Shown here: positions 1-6,529 of the stretch, piece after piece
How positions within the stretch are numbered: position 1 is the stretch's first letter
How the letters are laid out: every line of letters starts with the position of its first letter
Assembly (NCBI GenBank): GCA_003484585.1
Contig: DNBZ01000369.1
Coordinates: forward strand, 1,988-15,511
Length of the DNA stretch: 13,524 nt
Direction: 5' to 3'
From: Bacteroidota bacterium
GTDB lineage: Bacteria; Bacteroidota; Bacteroidia; NS11-12g; UBA9320
Made by a program: the position numbers and the translations under genes
The notes under the pieces: generated by a model
What the model was told of the DNA's origin: nothing
Databases searched by the model: none
The model's input: the letters and a program-made list of their open reading frames with translations, nothing else

Positions 1-7
1 GTTTGCA

Positions 8-15
8 TAAATTTG
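8..15 (+). promoter_or_regulatory. Bacteroidota -7 box (TAAATTTG)
   Basis: TAAATTTG followed by C matches the Bacteroidota housekeeping sigma consensus TAnnTTTG exactly. It lies 20 bases before the ATG at 36. The -33 element would fall outside the window. It supports the ATG at 36 over the TTG at 3, which would overlap the box. Confidence 0.5.
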
Positions 16-35
16 CCATCGCAAAAGTACATTTA

Positions 36-494
36 ATGTTATACCAACTACAGAATTTATCAGCAGAAGAGCAAACACTCGTACAGAGATCGCCAATCTG
101 GGTAACCCTACTTATAGCGTGTGCAGACCACGACATAGAAGAAGAAGAAATAGATAGAGCTAAAGAAATTATCCATATCAAATCATTTGCTGTACAAAAT
201 GACGTAAAAAATCTTTACAAGAATTTGGATCAGCACGTAGATGACGAGATCGATTTCGCACTCAAATCACTATCCTCGGATGGTAAGGAGAGACTTGCGT
301 TCTTAGAGCAGCACATCGCTAAGTTGAATGATATCTTCCCTAAGTTAGATTCTACGTATGCTACACAACTATATAATAGTCTAGTAAGCTTAGCTACTTC
401 GGTAGCTCGTGCAGACGGAGGCTTATTTGGCATCAATAAAATAGGAAAAGACGAGGCCAAGTACATTCACCTACCAATGCTCAAAAAGCCTTGA
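36..494 (+). CDS. TerB-like small protein, coupled to accC
   Basis: Predicted 152-residue cytoplasmic protein of unknown function. Two helical segments have the look of TerB/tellurite-resistance-like folds: an early stretch with ACADHDIEEEEIDRAKEII, in which a D-rich turn precedes an acidic helix, and a later one with LATSVARADGGLFGINKIG. I see no signal peptide or membrane segment. I chose the ATG at 36 because a perfect TAnnTTTG promoter box (TAAATTTG, 8-15) lies 20 bases upstream. An in-frame TTG at 3, or a start outside the window, cannot be excluded. The stop (TGA, 492-494) overlaps the TTG start of the biotin carboxylase gene, so the two are probably co-transcribed and translationally coupled. 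The family assignment is tentative and rests on pattern resemblance only. Whether it acts on the carboxylase is unknown. Confidence 0.72.
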   Translation: MLYQLQNLSAEEQTLVQRSPIWVTLLIACADHDIEEEEIDRAKEIIHIKSFAVQNDVKNLYKNLDQHVDDEIDFALKSLSSDGKERLAFLEQHIAKLNDIFPKLDSTYATQLYNSLVSLATSVARADGGLFGINKIGKDEAKYIHLPMLKKP

Positions 495-1960
495 AAAAAA
501 TCTTAATAGCAAACCGTGGCGAAATCGCCGTAAGAGTGATAAAGACCTGTCGTAAGATGGGTATCTCCACTGTAGCTATTTACTCGGAAGCAGACCGATA
601 CTCTAAGCACGTACAGCTAGCCGATGAGGCTTTTTGTGTAGGGCCAGCGGCCAGTGCAGAGAGTTATCTGCAAGCGGATAAAATAATACAAATCTGTAAA
701 GACCATGCCGTGGATGGTGTACATCCAGGTTACGGTTTCTTGTCTGAGAATGCAAGTTTTGTAAAAAAAGTAACCAACGCAGGCATCACGTTCATAGGTC
801 CTAGCCCAGAAGCTATAGACCTCATGGGGAGCAAAATAGCTAGTAAGCAAGCCGTAGAGAAATACGGAGTTCCTTTGGTTCCAGGTATTAATCACGCAGT
901 AGAAGATATAACTGAAGCTGCTGATGTAGCTAATCAAATAGGCTATCCGGTACTCGTAAAAGCAAGTGCTGGTGGCGGTGGAAAAGGGATGCGTATAGTA
1001 CACGATCCTAAAGACTTAGAAAGCCAAATGAGAACTGCACAGAGCGAAGCTCAAAGTGCCTTTGGTGACCGTTCGGTATTCATAGAAAAATTTGTAACAA
1101 AACCACGTCACATAGAGATACAGCTGATAGCAGATAACCATGGCAACGTGGTTTATCTCTTAGAGCGTGAGTGCTCTATACAGCGGAGACATCAGAAACT
1201 AGTGGAAGAAGCACCAAGTGCTGTACTTACAGATGCTCTCAGAAAAGAAATGGGAGAAGCTGCTGTAAACGTAGCTAAAGCTTGCAACTATTCTGGAGCG
1301 GGTACAGTTGAGTTTCTATTAGATATGGACCGCAAATTTTATTTCTTAGAAATGAATACACGTCTACAAGTGGAGCATCCAGTAACTGAACTTATCACGG
1401 GACTAGACTTAGTAGAAGAGCAAATAAAAGTAGCTCGTGGCGAGAAACTAGACTACGTACAAGACGACATAAAAGCACATGGACACGCCATAGAGCTTCG
1501 TCTTACTGCTGAGGAGCCAGAAAATGACTTCTTACCTGCCATTGGTTCTATAGAGCAGTACGACCCACCTCAGCACGAGTGGGTACGTTTAGATGATTTC
1601 GTGTACGAAGGATATGAGATTCCTATCTACTATGATAATATGTTCGCTAAGCTAATAGTGTGGGGAGAAGACCGTACGCAAGCTATACAGCGAATGATTA
1701 TCGCTTGCAATGAGTTTACGATCAAAGGTGTACCCACTACACTTGACTTTGGAAGATTCGTAATGCAACATCCTAAGTTCGTAGATGGAGATTTCGATAC
1801 CAATTTCATAGCTCAGTACTACACGCCGGAAGGTCGTGCAGAGCAAGATGCTGCCATCAATAAAGCAGCAGCACTATTCACTTACTTAGAGTTCAATGAC
1901 CACAAAGAGGTTAAGGTAGCGGAGCATAAGAGCGACGCTTGGAGTAAACGAAAAGAATAA
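491..1960 (+). CDS. accC: Biotin carboxylase subunit of acetyl-/acyl-CoA carboxylase
   Basis: Carries out ATP- and bicarbonate-dependent carboxylation of biotin on a carrier protein, the first half-reaction of acetyl-CoA or propionyl-CoA carboxylase. The 489-residue protein has the full layout. The N-terminal domain starts ILIANRGEIAVRV and includes HPGYGFLSEN (78-87). The ATP-grasp domain carries the glycine loop GGGGKGM (161-167). The catalytic signature EMNTRLQVEHPVTE is at 287-300, and the C-terminal biotin-carboxylase domain follows. The TTG start is firm because the canonical KKILIANRGEIA N-terminus begins immediately after it, and it overlaps the upstream stop in TTGA. The length (family about 445-500) with a basic tail resembles the separate subunits of Bacteroidota acyl-CoA carboxylases. 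No biotin carrier or carboxyltransferase gene is present here, so the substrate cannot be fixed from context. A strong hairpin follows at 2011-2042. Confidence 0.95.
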   Translation: MKKILIANRGEIAVRVIKTCRKMGISTVAIYSEADRYSKHVQLADEAFCVGPAASAESYLQADKIIQICKDHAVDGVHPGYGFLSENASFVKKVTNAGITFIGPSPEAIDLMGSKIASKQAVEKYGVPLVPGINHAVEDITEAADVANQIGYPVLVKASAGGGGKGMRIVHDPKDLESQMRTAQSEAQSAFGDRSVFIEKFVTKPRHIEIQLIADNHGNVVYLLERECSIQRRHQKLVEEAPSAVLTDALRKEMGEAAVNVAKACNYSGAGTVEFLLDMDRKFYFLEMNTRLQVEHPVTELITGLDLVEEQIKVARGEKLDYVQDDIKAHGHAIELRLTAEEPENDFLPAIGSIEQYDPPQHEWVRLDDFVYEGYEIPIYYDNMFAKLIVWGEDRTQAIQRMIIACNEFTIKGVPTTLDFGRFVMQHPKFVDGDFDTNFIAQYYTPEGRAEQDAAINKAAALFTYLEFNDHKEVKVAEHKSDAWSKRKE

Positions 1961-2010
1961 ATTTCTTTTGTGTTAATACTATTTTAGAATCAGAAAAAAT
2001 TTAAAAAACA

Positions 2011-2042
2011 AATGCTTCAACCAAACATTTGATTGAAGCATT
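2011..2042. terminator. Strong hairpin terminator after accC
   Basis: AATGCTTCAA (2011-2020) pairs perfectly with TTGAAGCATT (2033-2042). The 12-base loop can itself pair CAA with TTG. The stem is preceded by an A-rich tract, but there is no long T-run after it. It lies 50 bases after the accC stop and also faces the end of the minus-strand unit coming from the right, so it could act in both directions. Call by structure only. Confidence 0.6.
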
Positions 2043-2061
2043 CATTTCACATAGTCGCCAC

Positions 2062-2146
2062 TTTTTAAAGTAGATTCTGGACTACACTTTTTTGTGTTTT
2101 ATTTTTCCGTTACACTAGGTGGTCAGCTATTTGGCTTTCGCAGACC
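2062..2146 (+). repeat. Direct repeat copy A (about 85 bp)
   Basis: Starts TTTTTAAAG and ends TTTGGCTTTCGCAGACC. It aligns without gaps to 3113-3197 with 13 mismatches by hand count (about 85% identity). Eight of these cluster in a 13-base segment just before the last 17 identical bases. A further shared word (TTGCCCAT-A) follows each copy, at 2148 and at 3214. It lies beyond the 3' end of the minus-strand gene 2287-3057. The hairpin seen in copy B is degraded here. Confidence 0.8.
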
Positions 2147-2235
2147 GTTGCCCATTACGCCTTGCGGCTAACCGCTGGGGGTGAGGACATTAGAAGCACT
2201 TCACTCAAGTTTATAAGATGCACAAAATTAAATAG

Positions 2236-2279
2236 CCCACAACCAACCCACTTGCTAACAGAGGTGGATATTGGCTGGG
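2236..2279 (-). other. Bulged hairpin just after the membrane gene, possible terminator
   Basis: Three four-base-pair blocks nest here with small bulges: CCCA/TGGG outermost, CCAA/TTGG, then CCAC/GTGG around a 12-base loop containing GCTAAC. On the minus strand it begins 7 bases after the stop of gene 2287-3057 and is followed by the T-rich CTATTTAATTTT, which would suit a terminator. The bulged shape also recalls folded recombination sites of gene cassettes, but I see no clean attC end boxes. Confidence 0.35.
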
Positions 2280-2286
2280 TTTTATC

Positions 2287-3057
2287 TTAATTTTCGTTTC
2301 TTTTTCTTATCGCTAAAGGGATTGCAAATTTTGGTAAAAATGAAATTAAACTAGTCACTAACTTTAGAGCATAATTGTATATTTCATTATAGATATAAAA
2401 GACAATCAATAAAACAAATGAAGCCACTATGCTCATTACTCCAGTTTTAACAAACTCGCCAAAAGAATCATAATCGCCATAAATTTGTTGGGGTGCTAAA
2501 CCCGCGAATATGTCCATACCCGGAAATATTCCTAATATTAATGATGCGTATCCACTTAAAGGAGCATAAACATACGAACCAACTAAAGCCGCAATTATTT
2601 GAAGTACCCCAGCATACAAGAATAGGATAAAGAGTAATTCCCCTATAACTAAGATAAGTTTTGGTATCATTTTGATAAAGACAAAACTTAATAGTCCTTC
2701 ATATTCGATAGCTTTCATTTGCTCACTGCGTTTTTTTAAAACGCTAAATAAAGCCCAAGCTACTATTAAGCTTATAACAAAGCCAAAAATCAATCCTCCA
2801 ACTGCTCCGGCTTGTTTCCCTCCGCTGAGAGACTCACTGGTAATGTAGTTTTTAATAAAACCATCCTCACCAAAAAGACCAGAAAAACTCAAATAAATTC
2901 CGCCAACAAGCAAAGCAATTGCTAAAATTGATAGAAGAAGTGTAATAATGCTTTTAAAAACATTTCCATCATCTAGTTTTCCTAAAAAAGGAATAACGAA
3001 GTTGTTGTATCCTTTATCCGCTATTGGTAAAGATACGAAAGGTAAATTTTTTTCCAT
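2287..3057 (-). CDS. Polytopic membrane protein of unknown function, repeat-flanked
   Basis: A 256-residue protein with no family I recognise. After a soluble start of about 35 residues there are at least four hydrophobic segments: about 36-60, 83-108, 133-161 and 207-227. Weaker ones lie near 168-186 and 230-250. The linker at about 109-122 (KKRSEQMKAIEYEG) is charged, and the tail RKRNEN is basic, so the C-terminus probably stays in the cytoplasm. There is no signal-peptide cleavage site and no enzyme motif. The ATG at 3057 is the first in frame and has no Shine-Dalgarno site. The gene sits alone between two ~85 bp direct repeats, with a bulged hairpin right after its stop, so it behaves like a single-gene insert. 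By eye it looks more AT-rich than accC or tex. Transport, immunity and signalling roles are all possible, and none is supported by sequence. Confidence 0.8.
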   Translation of the reverse strand: MEKNLPFVSLPIADKGYNNFVIPFLGKLDDGNVFKSIITLLLSILAIALLVGGIYLSFSGLFGEDGFIKNYITSESLSGGKQAGAVGGLIFGFVISLIVAWALFSVLKKRSEQMKAIEYEGLLSFVFIKMIPKLILVIGELLFILFLYAGVLQIIAALVGSYVYAPLSGYASLILGIFPGMDIFAGLAPQQIYGDYDSFGEFVKTGVMSIVASFVLLIVFYIYNEIYNYALKLVTSLISFLPKFAIPLAIRKRNEN

Positions 3058-3112
3058 TTTATTTTTATTTAAAATTGTTCCTACTCATAAGGCTTTTCAG
3101 ATTACTCCCCGT

Positions 3113-3197
3113 TTTTTAAAGTGGGTTCTGGACTCCACTTTTTTGTATTTTATTTTTCTGTTACACTGAGGGGGAATCCCTTTGGCTTTCGCAGACC
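3113..3197 (+). repeat. Direct repeat copy B (about 85 bp), with hairpin
   Basis: Second copy of the repeat at 2062-2146, in the same orientation, 56 bases upstream of the start of gene 2287-3057. It contains a perfect 7-bp hairpin, AAAGTGG (3118-3124) with CCACTTT (3135-3141) around GTTCTGGACT, followed by further T residues, so it looks like a plus-strand terminator. In copy A only the outer five pairs survive. The last 17 bases are identical in both copies. Confidence 0.8.
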
Positions 3198-3319
3198 AAG
3201 TCGTTTTTTCAACTTGCCCATAACACCTGTATATTTGACAGGCACATATCCTCCAAAGGCTGCATGTCCGAAGAAGGAGCGGACAAGTTATCTCCTGACT
3301 ATTTATTTTTTTTTCTAAT
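3198..3319. other. Hairpin-rich spacer next to repeat copy B
   Basis: This spacer separates repeat copy B from the stop of the next minus-strand gene. It holds two clear stems, CCTGT/ACAGG (3226-3242) and TGTCCG/CGGACA (3265-3285). A third, AGGAG/CTCCT (3275-3296), is mutually exclusive with the second, and T9 follows at 3306-3314. Whether it is an RNA element, a decayed mobile piece or a terminator region for the minus-strand gene cannot be decided by eye. Confidence 0.35.
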
Positions 3320-3706
3320 TTAAGAAGCAGCTTTGGTATTTGATTTCAAAAAGAAACCAACACCTAGAAGTATAGTTGCACCTAAACTAATGTAGTCCAT
3401 AGCTCCGCCTGGAGCAGCATGGGAAATAAAGATATGATAAACCTGAAGCAAAGTGAATAAAACGGCTATAATTCCAAAGTATTTGGCAGCAGCATTCATT
3501 TGCTTTTCATTGGTCCAGCTTGGCAAGCCATAAGCTAGTAGTGCAAGACTTAACATGGCAACGCCACAAGCTTGTGCACACGCAATAAGATCATTAGATG
3601 TTGTCCATCCAAACTGATCAAATACCATCTGTGGTAAGAAAAGTAATTGAATAGCCCAAAGTGCTGCGAAAGCAGCTTGCAGTCTAAAAATAATTGATAA
3701 TTTCAT
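3320..3706 (-). CDS. Small four-TM membrane protein of unknown function
   Basis: A 128-residue protein with four predicted membrane helices at about 5-27, 41-62, 74-94 and 104-121, joined by short loops. A proline in LFLPQMVFD lies at the end of helix 1 and a conserved-looking ACAQACGVAML in helix 2. The overall shape resembles the many uncharacterised four-helix DUF proteins of bacteria, but I cannot name the family. The ATG at 3706 is preceded by an AT-rich leader without a Shine-Dalgarno site. Upstream lie a likely promoter (-33 TTTG, -7 TATGTTG) and a perfect 18-bp palindrome at 3747-3764, so expression is probably controlled by a dimeric regulator. It is divergent from tex. The stop is followed by a poly-T/poly-A stretch and the hairpin-rich spacer. 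Confidence 0.85.
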   Translation of the reverse strand: MKLSIIFRLQAAFAALWAIQLLFLPQMVFDQFGWTTSNDLIACAQACGVAMLSLALLAYGLPSWTNEKQMNAAAKYFGIIAVLFTLLQVYHIFISHAAPGGAMDYISLGATILLGVGFFLKSNTKAAS

Positions 3707-3740
3707 GATTTTTGATTGTTTATTTTGATTAAATTGTTAA

Positions 3741-3771
3741 GCAACATAGGTTAAATTTAACCTAATACAAA
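3741..3771 (-). promoter_or_regulatory. Promoter of the four-TM gene
   Basis: Read on the minus strand, TTTG (3771-3768) lies 25 bases centre to centre from TATGTTGC (3748-3741). This matches the spacing of the Bacteroidota -33 TTTG and -7 TAnnTTTG elements, although the -7 box has two mismatches. The palindrome at 3747-3764 fills the spacer between them. Confidence 0.4.
3747..3764. promoter_or_regulatory. Perfect 18-bp palindrome, probable operator
   Basis: TAGGTTAAATTTAACCTA is a perfect inverted repeat with no spacer. It lies about 40 bases upstream of the ATG at 3706, between the putative -33 and -7 elements and touching the latter. A spacer-located dyad is typical of MerR-family operators, but other dimeric regulators are possible. 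No regulator gene is encoded next to it. Confidence 0.55.
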
Positions 3772-4058
3772 ATAAACATAGGGGAAATTCTCTTGAAACT
3801 AGCAAAAAAAAGATAATACTACCATTAATTTAGAGTTAGAATCTAAATTTTCTTCCGCAAAAACAATGGATATTTCACACCCTTTATTTATAAATTTAGT
3901 AATTTTATAGAACTACAAATATTATTGATTTATTAAGGACTAAATCAAATACAAATGTAAGAAGGAGACTCTGCTCACTAAGCAATACACTCAAAGATTT
4001 TTAAATTCCACCAAGTTGACTACAGATTGATTCCAGTCATTCTATATTCGCTCCTACA

Positions 4059-6170
4059 TTGAATAAACGAATAGCACAAAGCACCAACATCTCTGAGAAG
4101 CAAGTAACTGCCATTCTTAATCTGCTCAATGATGGGGCCACTATACCTTTCATTGCACGATATAGAAAAGAAACAACCGGCAGCTTAGATGAAGTAGCCA
4201 TAGAAAAGATAGACAATGAGCAGAAGAAACTTATTGAGTTAGAGAAGAGAAAAACTTCCATTTTGGCTAGACTAGAGGAGCTCAAGGTGAATAAACCAAG
4301 TCTTATAGAACAGATAAAAAACTGCTACGACCCCAAAGAGCTAGAAGACCTCTACCTTCCCTATAAGCAGAAAAGAAAGACTAAAGCTACTGTAGCCGTA
4401 GAAAACGGATTAGAACCTCTGGCCAAAATCATAATGAGTCAGCGGCAAAATGACATTATGAACCAAGCATTCCGATATGCTCGTAATGGACTATCTGCAG
4501 ACGATGCTCTAGAAGGTGCTCGCCATATCATAGCAGAGTGGGTAAGTGAAAGTCCCGCTGCCCGAAACACTATAAGAACCAGCTACGAGAGACACGCCAC
4601 GCTCACATGCAAAGTAGATAAAAAGAAAACAGCGGATGCTCAGAAGTACAAAGATTACTTTGATTTTAACCAGAGTGTAAACCGACTACCAAGCCATAGA
4701 CTACTTGCCATACTGCGTGCCGAGAAAGAAGGCCTGCTAAAAGTAAAGATGGAGATAGATACAGAAAGAGCTCTAGAAAGACTAGAACGTATCTTCATTC
4801 GATCCTCTGCAGATGCTGCTGACCATATTCGTATAGCAGTAAAGGATAGCTACAAACGACTCCTAACTCCTAGTATAGAAACGGAGATACGCAAAGACGC
4901 TAAAGAGAAAGCAGACCTAGAAGCTATTGGGATATTTGCAAATAATCTAACTCAGCTACTAATGGCTGCACCACTAGGCAGCAAACCTATACTAGCATTG
5001 GACCCAGGATTTAGATCTGGATGCAAGCTCACTTGCTTAGATGCTCAGAGCAACTTGGTGCACAACAGTACCATATACCCACACCAGCCACAGAACCAAA
5101 CCGACGATGCTCGTCACCGTATAGAGAGCCTGATAAAGAAACACAACATAGAAGCCATAGCCATAGGAAATGGAACTGCAGGTAGAGAAACGGAGCAGTT
5201 TGTAAAGAATTTTTTGCCTAAAGACAGTGCAGTAGAAGTATACCTGATAAGTGAAGCCGGTGCGTCTATATACTCAGCTAGCGAGGCAGCTAGAGAAGAG
5301 TTCCCTGACTTGGACCTAACAGTCCGTGGTTCCGTATCTATAGGTCGTAGACTGATAGACCCATTAGCAGAATTAGTAAAAATAGATCCTAAAAGCATAG
5401 GCGTGGGCCAGTACCAACATGATGTAGACCGGAATAAACTCAAGGCTAGTTTAGATAATGTGGTGAGCTTTGCAGTGAATAAAGTAGGAGTAAATGTAAA
5501 CACAGCAAGTAAGCACTTGCTACAGCACGTGGCAGGCTTAGGACCTAAACTAGCTCAAAATGTGGTGGACCATCGAAATGCAAATGGATCATTTAAGAAT
5601 ATAGAATCTGTAAAAAAAGTAAAAGGATTTGGAGCTAAGGCATTTGAACAATCTGCTGGATTTCTAAGAGTACTAGGCGGTAGCAATCCGCTAGACGCTA
5701 GTGCAGTGCACCCAGAAAGCTATAGCCTAGTGAAAAAAATAGCCAGCAAAAGCAATCTTAATCTGAAGCAACTCATAGGAAATGAGCATGCGGTAAAGGA
5801 AATTGACCTTCCTAGTTTTATAACAGATACAGTGGGTCTACCCACGCTGCAAGATATTATCACTGAGCTCAAAAAACCGGGACTAGATCCTCGTGGTGCG
5901 GCCAAGACTATAGAGTTTGATGATAGAATACGGGATATAAAAGACATACGGATAGGTATGCGATTACCAGGCAAGGTGAGTAATCTCACTAAGTTTGGAG
6001 CATTCGTAGATATAGGGATAAAAGAGAATGGGCTTATCCATATCTCAGAGATTTCTGACAAACGTATAGCCGACCCTGCCGAAGTGCTAAGTCTAGATCA
6101 AGTAGTATCTGCTAGAGTAATAGAAGTAGACCTTGAGCGTAAGCGAATAGCTTTGAGCTTGAAAGAATAA
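4059..6170 (+). CDS. tex: Tex family S1-domain nucleic-acid-binding protein
   Basis: Tex proteins bind RNA/DNA and are linked to transcription control and stress or toxin expression; the exact molecular role is unsettled. The 703 residues show the full domain order. The N-terminal helical Tex region has NDGATIPFIARYRKETTGSLDE near residue 25-45, although the exact boundary is by eye. The YqgF-like RNase-H fold begins PILALDPGFRSG (D315). Helix-hairpin-helix segments at about 485-555 contain LQHVAGLGPKLAQNVVDHR and VKKVKGFGAKAFEQSAGFLR. A C-terminal S1 domain at about 630-703 contains KVSNLTKFGAFVDIGI and GLIHISEIS. The start is a TTG: an in-frame stop at 4017-4019 excludes longer forms, no ATG lies between, and the homology begins right after it. 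The length is slightly under the usual 710-780 because no tail follows S1. Transcribed alone. Confidence 0.95.
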   Translation: MNKRIAQSTNISEKQVTAILNLLNDGATIPFIARYRKETTGSLDEVAIEKIDNEQKKLIELEKRKTSILARLEELKVNKPSLIEQIKNCYDPKELEDLYLPYKQKRKTKATVAVENGLEPLAKIIMSQRQNDIMNQAFRYARNGLSADDALEGARHIIAEWVSESPAARNTIRTSYERHATLTCKVDKKKTADAQKYKDYFDFNQSVNRLPSHRLLAILRAEKEGLLKVKMEIDTERALERLERIFIRSSADAADHIRIAVKDSYKRLLTPSIETEIRKDAKEKADLEAIGIFANNLTQLLMAAPLGSKPILALDPGFRSGCKLTCLDAQSNLVHNSTIYPHQPQNQTDDARHRIESLIKKHNIEAIAIGNGTAGRETEQFVKNFLPKDSAVEVYLISEAGASIYSASEAAREEFPDLDLTVRGSVSIGRRLIDPLAELVKIDPKSIGVGQYQHDVDRNKLKASLDNVVSFAVNKVGVNVNTASKHLLQHVAGLGPKLAQNVVDHRNANGSFKNIESVKKVKGFGAKAFEQSAGFLRVLGGSNPLDASAVHPESYSLVKKIASKSNLNLKQLIGNEHAVKEIDLPSFITDTVGLPTLQDIITELKKPGLDPRGAAKTIEFDDRIRDIKDIRIGMRLPGKVSNLTKFGAFVDIGIKENGLIHISEISDKRIADPAEVLSLDQVVSARVIEVDLERKRIALSLKE

Positions 6171-6190
6171 GGAGCCCCAAAACAAGGGTA

Positions 6191-6218
6191 TTAGTTTAAA
6201 ATAAATTCTAGAAACTAA
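6191..6218 (+). terminator. Weak hairpin, possible tex terminator
   Basis: TTAGTTT pairs with AAACTAA across a 14-base loop, 20 bases after the tex stop. It is AT-rich with no T-run, so termination here is only a possibility. Confidence 0.25.
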
Positions 6219-6511
6219 CTGTTCTAGAAAACACCTATATAAGTATTTCACTATTTTCATTTTCAACTCATAGTTATAAATCGACATTCTAAAATCACTT
6301 CACCCAGAATTATCCAGGACTATGCTCACCTCTCCTCTATTAGAGGGGAAATAGAAAATCCTAGACAGAGCCTCATGGAGTTCTTTTGACTAGTGCAATA
6401 CTGGCTAGCCAGGCAGATTCCCGTCACAACAAAACCCAATACATCGATTACAAGACCTATAAAAATAATCTGGTAAACGAGAGAGCCTATGTCTATCTGC
6501 TGTAATACGTC

Positions 6512-6519
6512 TACATTTG
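6512..6519 (+). promoter_or_regulatory. Helicase -7 box (TACATTTG)
   Basis: Exact match to TAnnTTTG followed by C, 10 bases before the ATG at 6530. No convincing -33 TTG is visible at the expected distance. If used, the mRNA leader would be under about 10 bases. Confidence 0.5.
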
Positions 6520-6529
6520 CAGCTATAAT

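Larger units (their letters stand above)
1961..2286. other. Gene-free gap holding terminator, repeat copy A and bulged hairpin
   Basis: This 326-base gap separates accC from the minus-strand membrane gene. It contains the terminator hairpin (2011-2042) and repeat copy A (2062-2146). A short GC-rich hairpin GCGG-CTAA-CCGC lies at 2164-2175, and a bulged hairpin at 2236-2279. I see no credible ORF. The GC-richer patch at about 2140-2190 stands out from the AT-rich surroundings. Confidence 0.6.
3707..4058. other. Divergent gap between four-TM gene and tex
   Basis: This 352-base AT-rich gap holds the promoter and palindrome above. An 8-bp-stem hairpin AATTTAGA/TCTAAATT lies at 3827-3849. A near-consensus -7 box for tex is TATATTCG (4043-4050), 8 bases before its TTG start. 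I see no ORF or recognisable RNA gene in the remainder. Confidence 0.5.
6171..6529. other. Palindrome-rich gap between tex and helicase
   Basis: This 359-base gap has no credible ORF. It contains TTAGTTT/AAACTAA (6191-6218) and the 8-bp palindrome TTCTAGAA twice (6206-6213, 6222-6229). A tight hairpin CCTCT-ATT-AGAGG with two further pairs lies at 6332-6348, and the 12-bp palindrome CTGGCTAGCCAG at 6401-6412. Some of these may end tex transcription. The CTCCTCTATTAGAGGGG type of hairpin resembles REP-like intergenic palindromes seen in Bacteroidota genomes. Confidence 0.5.

Noticed and set aside
3..35. TTG start at position 3 for the first gene
   Set aside because: A perfect -7 box at 8-15 overlaps this extension, and the ATG at 36 fits the promoter spacing; kept only as an alternative.
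617..1003. Minus-strand ORF opposite accC
   Set aside because: It lies wholly within the biotin carboxylase gene and its translation has no coding character.
2062..3197. Classical insertion sequence or CRISPR pair
   Set aside because: There are only two copies about 1 kb apart, in direct orientation, with no transposase or terminal inverted repeats, and the gap holds a single membrane gene.
3121..3318. Plus-strand ORF of 65 codons across repeat copy B
   Set aside because: It starts inside the repeat hairpin, is rich in aromatic residues from T-runs, and has no promoter box or family resemblance.
5114..5503. Minus-strand ORF opposite tex
   Set aside because: It is a shadow of the conserved YqgF/linker region of tex with no independent support.
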